Under the pieces are notes generated by a model, which made no database searches, had not been told where the DNA came from, and saw only the letters and a program-made list of their open reading frames with translations. A stretch of 11,505 nucleotides of DNA from JAUSIF01 sp964620215 (GTDB lineage Bacteria; Pseudomonadota; Alphaproteobacteria; Rhizobiales; Xanthobacteraceae), in assembly GCA_964620215.1 (NCBI GenBank), contig CAZUJE010000095.1, forward strand, positions 1 to 11,505, written 5' to 3'. Each line of letters begins with the position of its first letter. Position 1 is the stretch's first letter. Of the stretch, positions 1 to 5,595 are shown piece after piece. A program made the position numbers and the translations under genes.

Positions 1-1
1 T

Positions 2-1375
2 GTGACGCCCGGCTCCGCGCTCGACCGCGAAGCCTATGAGCGCGGCAACTCCACCTATTTCCCCGACCGCGTGGTTCCGATGCTGCCGGAAAAACTCTCC
101 GGCGATCTTTGCTCGCTGCGGCCGGGCGTGGAGCGCCCCGCCCTCGCCGTGCGCATGGTGATCGGCGCGGACGGACGCAAGAAACGGCATTCTTTTCATA
201 GAATTCTGATGCGTTCGCGCGCGCGATTGCACTATGTGCAGGCGCAGGCGGCCATCGAAGGTCGCACCGACTCCACAACTGAACCTTTGATGGATGAAAT
301 CCTCGGCCCGCTTTACGAGGCCTATCGCACGGTTTCCAAGGCACGTGACTCGCGCGAGCCGCTGGCGCTCGATATTCCAGAGCGGAAAATTCTCCTGAAG
401 CCGGACGGCACGGTGGATCGCGTGGCAACGCCCGAACGCCTCGACGCGCACAAGCTGATCGAGGAATTCATGATCCTCGCCAATGTCGCCGCCGCCGAAA
501 CCTGCGAGGCGAAGCGCGTGCCGCTGATCTACCGCGTGCATGACGCACCCTCGATTGAGAAGACCGCGGCGCTGCGCGAATTTCTGCAAACCATCGGATT
601 TAGTTTGCCGAAGTCCGATCAGCTCAAACCCGGCGATTTCAACCGCATTCTGAACCGCGTGAAAGACACCGATCTTGAGCGGCTCGTGCATGACGTGGTG
701 CTGCGCAGCCAGGCCCAGGCGGAATATTCTTCCAGCAATTATGGCCACTTCGGCTTGCAGCTTAAACGCTACGCGCATTTCACCTCGCCCATCCGACGCT
801 ACGCCGATCTGGTGGTGCATCGCGCACTGATCCGCTGTCTGGGATTGGGCCAAGGCGCGCTGCCCGACGGCACCACGCCGGAATCACTCGCCGAAATTTC
901 CGCGCGTATCTCCGCCGCCGAGCGCCGCTCGATGGCCGCCGAGCGTGAGACCGTGGACCGGCTGATCGCGAATTTTCTTTCCGATAAAGTCGGCGCGACA
1001 TTTCGCGGGCGCATTTCCGGTGTCACCCGTTCCGGCCTGTTCGTGAAACTCGACGACACCGGCGCCGACGGATTTATCCCCGCGCGCACGCTCGGCGATG
1101 ATTTCTTCCGCTATGAGGAAGGTCATCACGCGATGGTCGGCGAGCGCACCGGCGAAACGCACCGGCTCGGAGACCGTGTCGAGGTAAAACTGGTGGAGGC
1201 GATTCCCATCGCGGGCGCGCTTCGCTTCGAGCTACTTTCCGAAGGACGCTATGACGCGGATTTCTCGCGTAAAGGCGGAAAAAGCGGGCGCGGCAAACGG
1301 ACGCCGGGGGATCGCAACAAGAAACCCGGTCCCGTACATTACCGGAAGTTCGCCCGCGGGAGACGCCGCCGATGA
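2..1375 (+). CDS. rnr: Ribonuclease R, C-terminal part (5' end outside window)
   Basis: This is a 3'-to-5' exoribonuclease of the RNase II/R family, which degrades structured RNA and takes part in mRNA decay, rRNA quality control and tmRNA-linked turnover. About 457 residues are visible; the family is usually 730-800 residues, so the cold-shock domains and the start of the RNB domain lie upstream of the window. The frame is open from the first bases, and the GTG at position 2 is an internal codon. Seen: the catalytic-domain stretch PGSALDREA at residues 3-11, the family signature around residues 249-273 (HFGLQLKRYAHFTSPIRRYAD), an S1 RNA-binding domain at about 331-402, and a Lys/Arg/Gly-rich tail from about 421 to 457 like those that help RNase R bind RNA. 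The TGA stop overlaps the ATG of the DUF983 gene by four bases, so the two are probably translationally coupled. Confidence 0.96.
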   Translation: MTPGSALDREAYERGNSTYFPDRVVPMLPEKLSGDLCSLRPGVERPALAVRMVIGADGRKKRHSFHRILMRSRARLHYVQAQAAIEGRTDSTTEPLMDEILGPLYEAYRTVSKARDSREPLALDIPERKILLKPDGTVDRVATPERLDAHKLIEEFMILANVAAAETCEAKRVPLIYRVHDAPSIEKTAALREFLQTIGFSLPKSDQLKPGDFNRILNRVKDTDLERLVHDVVLRSQAQAEYSSSNYGHFGLQLKRYAHFTSPIRRYADLVVHRALIRCLGLGQGALPDGTTPESLAEISARISAAERRSMAAERETVDRLIANFLSDKVGATFRGRISGVTRSGLFVKLDDTGADGFIPARTLGDDFFRYEEGHHAMVGERTGETHRLGDRVEVKLVEAIPIAGALRFELLSEGRYDADFSRKGGKSGRGKRTPGDRNKKPGPVHYRKFARGRRRR

Positions 1376-1806
1376 TCGAAGCTACTTCCGAAACAGAACG
1401 CGATTTTATGCAAGCCATGAAGCGCGGCGCGCTCTGCCGCTGCCCGGCCTGCGGCGAGGGAAAACTGTTCCGCAAATATCTGAAAGTCGTGGACGAGTGT
1501 CCTTCCTGCCGCGAGGAGATGCATCATCATCGCGCGGACGATTTTCCCGCCTATCTCGTCATCTTCATTGTCGGACACATCGTCGTTTCATTGGTGCTGG
1601 CGGTCGAAGTGGCGTTCCAGCCGTCCTACTGGATGCATGCGGCTCTCTGGGGGCCGCTAACCCTGGCGCTCGCTCTGCTGCTGCTTCCGCCCGTGAAGGG
1701 CGCCGTCGTCGGCTTGCAGTGGGCGCTCCGCATGCACGGCTTCGACGGCAAGGGCGGCGACGATTTCGACCCCGTCCCCACGCCTTCGAACAAACCCGCA
1801 TTATGA
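1372..1806 (+). CDS. DUF983 zinc-ribbon membrane protein
   Basis: This 144-residue protein belongs to the DUF983 family, small inner-membrane proteins of unknown function common in alphaproteobacteria. Near the N-terminus there is a probable zinc ribbon made of C24-x2-C27 and C43-x2-C46, followed by two transmembrane segments at about residues 60-81 and 88-107 and a short Asp/Pro-rich cytoplasmic tail. The ATG overlaps the rnr stop codon (ATGA), and its own TGA overlaps the ATG of the Nudix gene in the same way, so the three genes are one transcription unit with coupled translation. Placement behind rnr is a conserved arrangement as I recall it from related genomes, but it does not by itself reveal a role. 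An alternative internal start (M13) exists; the overlapping ATG is preferred because it fits the coupling seen through the operon. Confidence 0.92.
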   Translation: MIEATSETERDFMQAMKRGALCRCPACGEGKLFRKYLKVVDECPSCREEMHHHRADDFPAYLVIFIVGHIVVSLVLAVEVAFQPSYWMHAALWGPLTLALALLLLPPVKGAVVGLQWALRMHGFDGKGGDDFDPVPTPSNKPAL

Positions 1807-2552
1807 ATGAACTGGCCGAGCGCCTCACGCGCATCGAGCGCGTGGAGGACGATCCGAGCCGCGGCCCGGCGATCCGTCCGCGCGACGCGGCGACGCTCGT
1901 GCTCCTCGACCGCTCCAAAAAAGAAACCCGCGTGCTCGTGGGCAAGCGCAACGACAAACATGTTTTTCTTCCCGGAAAATTCGTGTTTCCCGGCGGCCGC
2001 GTCGACGCCTCCGACCGGCGCATGGTTTCCGTCGGCAAGATGGATGCAAAAAGCGCGCGGCGGCTGAACAAACGCATCGCGCGGCCCAGCGCGCACCGCT
2101 CGCGCTCGCTGATGCTCGCCGCGATCCGCGAGACCTGCGAGGAAACCGGATTCCTGCTCGGCAAGAAGATCAAGCGCGGCGCTGAACTCGCCACGGTACC
2201 GGACGACTGGAAGCCGTTCGCCGAATACAATGTGGTGCCGGATCTCTCGCAGCTCACTTTCGTCGCCCGCGCGATTACGCCGCCAGGCCGCTCGCGCCGT
2301 TTCGATACGCGCTTTTTCATTGCCGACCGGGAAGACGTGGCGGCGAATTGCGGCGACCCCTGCGGGCCGGATTCCGAATTGATCGAGATGAAATGGATTC
2401 CGCTCTCCGAAGCGAAGGACGAGCCAGCCCTGCCCACGATCAGCAAGGTCGTGCTGATCGAGATCGAGAAGCGGCTTAAGTCGAGAGCCGACCTGCCTGT
2501 CCCCTATTATTATTTTTTACGTGGGGCATTCCGGCGGGAAGAAATCGCCTAG
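1803..2552 (+). CDS. Nudix hydrolase (NUDT19-like insert)
   Basis: This 249-residue protein is a predicted Nudix hydrolase, which cleaves a nucleoside diphosphate linked to another group using divalent metal. The Nudix box is split: the GGR portion lies at residues 64-66 and the REtcEEtG core at 109-116, separated by about 40 residues rich in basic amino acids instead of the usual dozen. Such a long insertion is known in the NUDT19 branch, whose members hydrolyse CoA derivatives, so a CoA or acyl-CoA substrate is possible but is inference. The start was chosen at the ATG that overlaps the DUF983 stop (ATGA); the same frame stays open upstream to about 1251 but there it is only the shadow of rnr and DUF983. 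It is the last gene of the rnr run; a 75-base gap follows. Confidence 0.92.
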   Translation: MNELAERLTRIERVEDDPSRGPAIRPRDAATLVLLDRSKKETRVLVGKRNDKHVFLPGKFVFPGGRVDASDRRMVSVGKMDAKSARRLNKRIARPSAHRSRSLMLAAIRETCEETGFLLGKKIKRGAELATVPDDWKPFAEYNVVPDLSQLTFVARAITPPGRSRRFDTRFFIADREDVAANCGDPCGPDSELIEMKWIPLSEAKDEPALPTISKVVLIEIEKRLKSRADLPVPYYYFLRGAFRREEIA

Positions 2553-2627
2553 TCGCCCGCTCAGATTGTAAATGCATCGGGTCTAGGGCAGCATTCCGTC
2601 ACGCCAATTGCGCGATGGGAAGCCTGC

Positions 2628-2840
2628 TTGATCTCCTTCGGCACAATCATCTTCTATCTGTTCATCCTGTATGCCGGCGCCGGGATCGTCACGGCGATTT
2701 TGTTTTTCGCTTACGGCGCGTCGAAACTCGCCCATGGCGCGCCCGTGAGCTGTGGCGCGCGCGTGCTGTTCCTGCCGGGGGCAATTGCGCTGTGGCCCTT
2801 GATTTTGAAACGCTGGCTGGAGCCGGGAGAGCGCAAATGA
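2628..2840 (+). CDS. Small two-helix membrane protein of the redox cassette
   Basis: This 70-residue hydrophobic protein has two likely transmembrane segments, at about residues 5-28 and 45-61, joined by a short loop (ASKLAHGAPVSCGAR) and ending in a charged tail. I do not recognise a named family. The start is a TTG placed five bases after a GGGAAG ribosome-binding sequence (2617-2622); the frame is open back to 2571 but holds no ATG or GTG. The ATG at 2615 lies in another frame, whose product would be Arg-rich and implausible. Its TGA overlaps the ATG of the next tiny gene (ATGA), which in turn overlaps the haem/Rieske gene, so it is very probably a subunit or assembly factor of that membrane redox complex. 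This role is inferred from position only. Confidence 0.72.
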   Translation: MISFGTIIFYLFILYAGAGIVTAILFFAYGASKLAHGAPVSCGARVLFLPGAIALWPLILKRWLEPGERK

Positions 2841-2983
2841 TGCGCCCGCACCGGCTGGCGCATCGCGCCCTGTGGCCCCTGCTCGGTTTGCTGATTGCAT
2901 TTGGATTTCTCGCGGCACTGGCCCTGCGCCCACCGCCCGATCTTCCCGAAACCAGCGAAGCGCCGATGGACAGCCAGCGATGA
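2837..2983 (+). CDS. 48-residue single-pass membrane protein
   Basis: This very small gene encodes a 48-residue protein with a basic N-terminus (MMRPHRLAHR), one hydrophobic helix at about residues 11-30 (ALWPLLGLLIAFGFLAALAL) and a short polar, acidic C-terminus, suggesting one membrane span with the N-terminus inside. It resembles the tiny accessory subunits found beside respiratory and reductase complexes in general shape; no family is recognised. A GGGAGAG sequence at 2824-2830 lies seven bases before the ATG. The ATG overlaps the stop of the preceding gene and its TGA overlaps the ATG of the haem/Rieske gene, so all three are tightly coupled. The overlap on both sides is the main evidence that it is real. 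Confidence 0.68.
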   Translation: MMRPHRLAHRALWPLLGLLIAFGFLAALALRPPPDLPETSEAPMDSQR

Positions 2984-4020
2984 GCACCGGTTTCCAGGCG
3001 GTGATGTGGAACCGGCAGAAGATCATTTATGATGTGATCCTCGTTGCAACCGCGCTCGCCTACTTGACTGCTTTCAATTTGATTGAAGGCACGCTGCATC
3101 CGCCGAAGAATCTTTTGGAAGCCATTGATCTCGAAATCCGCGCATGGGGCACCTGCGCGTTTTTGATGCTGACTGTAATCTTGTCCATCGGGCCGCTCGC
3201 ACGGATCAGTCCGAAATTCCTGCCGCTACTCTACAACCGCCGCCATTTCGGCGTGTTCTTTTTTCTCGTCGCCTGCATGCATGCGTTCCTCATGTACCGG
3301 TGGTTTGCCGAGCAGGATGCGCTGCCCAGTCTTCTGCGCGAACTGACGAACTGGCCGGATTATTTCAAGTTCATTGGTTTTCCCTACAAATCGCTCGGCA
3401 TCGCCGCCCTTTTCATTTTCTTCCTGATGGCCGCCACCAGCCACGATTACTGGCTCGCCTTCCTGAAGCCGCCGGTGTGGAAGGCGCTGCATATGCTGGT
3501 CTATGCGGGCTATGGACTCGTCGTGCTGCATGTGGCGCTCGGCGCGATGCAGCGGGATCACGGCCCGTTCATTCCCTTGATGCTCGGCATTTCACTTTTG
3601 TGGTTGAGCCTGCTGCACATCGTCTGCGGCGTGCGCGAACGGAAACTTGATCTTGGAAGTCCACTGAACGCCGAGGGCTGGCTCGAAGTCGGCCCCGCCG
3701 ACTCCATCCCCGATAGGAAAGCGAAAATCGTCACCGCCCCCGGCGGCGAGCGCATCGCCGTATTCCGCGACGGCAACCAGCTCGGCGCGCTGACGAATGT
3801 TTGCGCGCACCAGAACGGCCCTATCGGCGAGGGCTGCATCATCGCCGGACTAGTGACCTGTCCGTGGCACGGCTATCAATATCAGTTGAAAGACGGCTGC
3901 GCGCCGCCGCCGTTCACGGAAAAACTCGCCACCTATCGCGTGCGTGTGAATAACGGAATGGTGGAAGTCGATCCCCGCCCCTTGCCGCCGGGAACGCCGG
4001 CGGCGATCATGCTCAAGTAA
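2980..4020 (+). CDS. MsrQ/ferric-reductase-like haem b protein fused to a Rieske domain
   Basis: This 346-residue inner-membrane protein has two parts. The N-terminal part has about six helices (roughly 16-33, 56-73, 89-106, 138-152, 168-190, 198-218) and matches the ferric-reductase-like/MsrQ (YedZ) type: an RRHFG entry to helix 3, H101 in that helix, and H171 and H184 thirteen residues apart in helix 5, the usual haem b ligands; H89 is an additional helix-3 histidine. The C-terminal part (about 230-335) is a Rieske [2Fe-2S] domain with C275-x-H277 and C294-P-W-H297, sixteen residues between the two halves. A membrane haem relay carrying its own Rieske centre suggests electrons pass between a cytoplasmic donor and haem b; direction and acceptor are unknown. 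No MsrP gene is nearby. The start overlaps the previous stop (ATGA); the frame extends upstream to 2872 but that is shadow. The gene for a second Rieske protein follows after 14 bases. Confidence 0.9.
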   Translation: MSTGFQAVMWNRQKIIYDVILVATALAYLTAFNLIEGTLHPPKNLLEAIDLEIRAWGTCAFLMLTVILSIGPLARISPKFLPLLYNRRHFGVFFFLVACMHAFLMYRWFAEQDALPSLLRELTNWPDYFKFIGFPYKSLGIAALFIFFLMAATSHDYWLAFLKPPVWKALHMLVYAGYGLVVLHVALGAMQRDHGPFIPLMLGISLLWLSLLHIVCGVRERKLDLGSPLNAEGWLEVGPADSIPDRKAKIVTAPGGERIAVFRDGNQLGALTNVCAHQNGPIGEGCIIAGLVTCPWHGYQYQLKDGCAPPPFTEKLATYRVRVNNGMVEVDPRPLPPGTPAAIMLK

Positions 4021-4034
4021 TCACGGAGGTTGCG

Positions 4035-5150
4035 ATGGCGCGTGAACCGGAATGGATCGATGCGGGCGCGGTGGCCGAACTGTCGCAGCATTCCTGCCGC
4101 CCGAAGCGGCTGAAAAATACGCCGGTTGCGCTCACGTTCAGGGAAGGCATTTTCGGCGCCGTTTCCAATTCCTGCAATCATGTGGGCGGCCCGCTCGGCG
4201 ACGGCGGGCTGGACGGCGATTACATCGTCTGCCCGTGGCACCAGTGGAAATTCCACCGCGTCACCGGCAAGGGCGAGCCGGGCTTCGAGGAGGACTGCGT
4301 TCCCGCTTTTCCGGTGAAGGTCGAAGGCGGCCATGTTTTCGTGGACATCAACAATCCGACCAAGCGCAACAAGAAACCGCACGATCCGCATCCGCTCGCC
4401 CGCAAGCCAGTGCGCGCGCCGGGACCGCTGCGGCTCGCCGGAATTTCCACCACCGCGATGGACGCGAAAAATCCGCGTTTCTCCGGCTCGGATCATCTTT
4501 TGAATCACGCGCTCGAAGCCGGCAGGAAACAGGGCGCGGAGACGAAACTGATCACGCTCAACACGCTGAAATTCCGGACCTGCGAAGGTTACTTCTCCAA
4601 AAGCTCCCGCGCCTGCACCTGGCCCTGCTCCATCACCCAGATGGATCCGAAGGATGAGATGGATCAGGTCTATGAGACGCTGGTGCACTGGGCCGACGCG
4701 GTGATCGTCGCGACGCCGATCCGCTGGGGCGCGGCGTCAGCGCTTTATTTCAAGATGGCCGAGCGATTGAACTGCGTGCAGATCGATGTTGCTTCCAAAG
4801 AGGAGCAGCTCATCCATAACAAGGTGGCGGGCTTCATCATCGTCGGCGGACAGGACAATATTCAGGGCGTTGCAGGCTCCATGCTGTCGTTTTTCGCGGA
4901 GCTTGGTTTCTTCTTCCCGCAGTTTCCCTACGTCGCCCACTCGCGCGGCTGGTCGGCGGAGGACATGGAGAACAACGTCCGGGTCGTGCGGGATTCCGAG
5001 TTCCTCGCGCAGGGTGCTGCCGGACTTGCCAAACGCTGTCTGCATCTCGCCGAGCGGTTGCTGCAATCCGACATGGGCATGGTGCCGATGTCCGAGCGCG
5101 GCGGCATGAAGGGGCGGGCTTTGCCGGAGGCGATTCCGCAACCGGATTAA
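4035..5150 (+). CDS. Rieske - NADPH-dependent FMN reductase/flavodoxin-like fusion
   Basis: This 371-residue soluble protein joins two redox domains. Residues about 5-107 form a Rieske [2Fe-2S] ferredoxin-like domain with C47-x-H49 and C66-P-W-H69. A basic, Pro-rich linker (about 108-130) leads to a flavodoxin-like domain of the NADPH-dependent FMN reductase group (about 131-340): an LRLAGIST first strand, the DEMDQVYETLVHWADAVIVATPIRWG region at 207-232 (helix, strand and flavin-binding loop), and a GGQDN loop at 271-275. Within the flavin domain C183, C194 and C198 sit where iron-sulfur flavoproteins carry their cysteines, but the spacing is unusual. A strong GGAGG (4025-4029) lies five bases before the ATG. 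It is the last gene of the cassette and is the probable cytoplasmic electron donor for the haem/Rieske protein encoded just upstream. The reductant (NADH, NADPH or another) cannot be read from the sequence. Confidence 0.9.
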   Translation: MAREPEWIDAGAVAELSQHSCRPKRLKNTPVALTFREGIFGAVSNSCNHVGGPLGDGGLDGDYIVCPWHQWKFHRVTGKGEPGFEEDCVPAFPVKVEGGHVFVDINNPTKRNKKPHDPHPLARKPVRAPGPLRLAGISTTAMDAKNPRFSGSDHLLNHALEAGRKQGAETKLITLNTLKFRTCEGYFSKSSRACTWPCSITQMDPKDEMDQVYETLVHWADAVIVATPIRWGAASALYFKMAERLNCVQIDVASKEEQLIHNKVAGFIIVGGQDNIQGVAGSMLSFFAELGFFFPQFPYVAHSRGWSAEDMENNVRVVRDSEFLAQGAAGLAKRCLHLAERLLQSDMGMVPMSERGGMKGRALPEAIPQPD

Positions 5151-5178
5151 CCCGTTTTCGGGTGCGGCAGGCGTTTCC

Positions 5179-5206
5179 TTGACATCCCGGGTTTCGCCGC
5201 TAGTTT
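5179..5206 (+). promoter_or_regulatory. Predicted sigma-70-type promoter of rpmG
   Basis: A perfect -35 hexamer TTGACA (5179-5184) is followed after 16 bases by TAGTTT (5201-5206), which matches three of six -10 positions including the conserved first T, A and last T. The rpmG start codon lies 28 bases further on. The preceding CTTGACA context is typical of strong housekeeping promoters in alphaproteobacteria. It gives rpmG transcription independent of the upstream redox genes. Confidence 0.6.
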
Positions 5207-5233
5207 GCGCCCGAACCCGACAGGAATCCCCCA

Positions 5234-5401
5234 ATGGCCAAAGCAGTTACGCTGAAAATCAAGCTCGTCTCGAGCGCCGACACCGGCTTCTATTACGTGA
5301 CCAAGAAGAACTCGCGCACGATGACCGAGAAAATGAAGAAGAAGAAATACGATCCGATCGCGAAGAAGCACGTCGAATTCACGGAATCGAAGATCAAGTA
5401 A
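5234..5401 (+). CDS. rpmG: 50S ribosomal protein L33
   Basis: This 55-residue protein is large-subunit ribosomal protein L33: MAKAVTLKIKLVSSADTGFY at the N-terminus, a basic middle (KKNSRT, KMKKKKYDP) and the family ending KHVEFTESKIK. It lies near the tRNA exit site of the 50S subunit. The four zinc-ligand cysteines of the C+ paralogue are absent, so this is the zinc-independent C- form usual in proteobacteria. Length and sequence are normal for the family. The start is unambiguous although the ribosome-binding sequence upstream (AGGAATCCCCCA) is only moderate: AGGA with eight bases to the ATG. It has its own promoter and an intrinsic terminator, so it is probably a single-gene transcript. 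Confidence 0.97.
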   Translation: MAKAVTLKIKLVSSADTGFYYVTKKNSRTMTEKMKKKKYDPIAKKHVEFTESKIK

Positions 5402-5439
5402 GCCGCGCGCCTCTTCGCGCAAGCTGCTGATCTGCAACG

Positions 5440-5470
5440 AAAAAACCCCTCCGCGAAGGAGGGGTTTTTT
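5440..5470 (+). terminator. Intrinsic terminator after rpmG, probably bidirectional
   Basis: CCCCTCC (5446-5452) pairs perfectly with GGAGGGG (5458-5464) around the loop GCGAA, and six T follow (5465-5470). Six A precede the stem (5440-5445), so read from the minus strand it also ends in a T-run. It can therefore stop both rpmG transcripts and minus-strand transcripts arriving from the aldehyde dehydrogenase gene. Confidence 0.93.
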
Positions 5471-5482
5471 GTTTGCCGTACA

Positions 5483-5579
5483 CCTCATCCTGAGGAGCCG
5501 CGCAAAGCGCGGCGTCTCGAAGGATGGGCCGCCTTCATCCTTCGAGACGCGATGCTTCGCATCGCTCCTCAGGATGAGG
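5483..5579. repeat. Palindromic intergenic repeat able to fold into a cloverleaf
   Basis: The ends are a perfect 16-bp inverted repeat, CCTCATCCTGAGGAGC (5483-5498) and its complement (5564-5579). Inside, GCGTCTCGAAGGATG (5512-5526) pairs perfectly with 5536-5550. Between outer and inner stems lie two further perfect 7-bp hairpins: GCCGCGC-AAA-GCGCGGC (5497-5513) and GCGATGC-TTC-GCATCGC (5549-5565). The whole unit can thus form a four-arm cloverleaf on either strand. I recall the motifs CCTCATCCTGAGGAG and GTCTCGAAGGATG as a highly repeated intergenic element in Bradyrhizobium-like genomes, so this is most likely two head-to-head copies of that element. It sits between two convergent genes. 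Confidence 0.9.
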
Positions 5580-5595
5580 CGGATTGAACGTGGAG

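Noticed and set aside
1565..2446. Minus-strand open frame of 293 codons opposite DUF983 and Nudix
   Set aside because: Ser/Arg-rich shadow opposite well-supported genes.
2615..2836. Upstream extension of the 48-residue protein gene from the ATG at 2615
   Set aside because: The extension overlaps the better-supported 70-residue membrane protein in another frame, is Arg-rich, and the ATG at 2837 fits the ATGA coupling and a GGGAGAG site.
3933..4688. Minus-strand open frame of 251 codons opposite the Rieske-flavodoxin gene
   Set aside because: Antisense to a gene with intact Rieske and flavodoxin motifs; its translation shows no domain.
5151..5162. Small hairpin CCCG-TTTT-CGGG after the redox cassette as a terminator
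   Set aside because: The stem is only 4 bp and no T-run follows.
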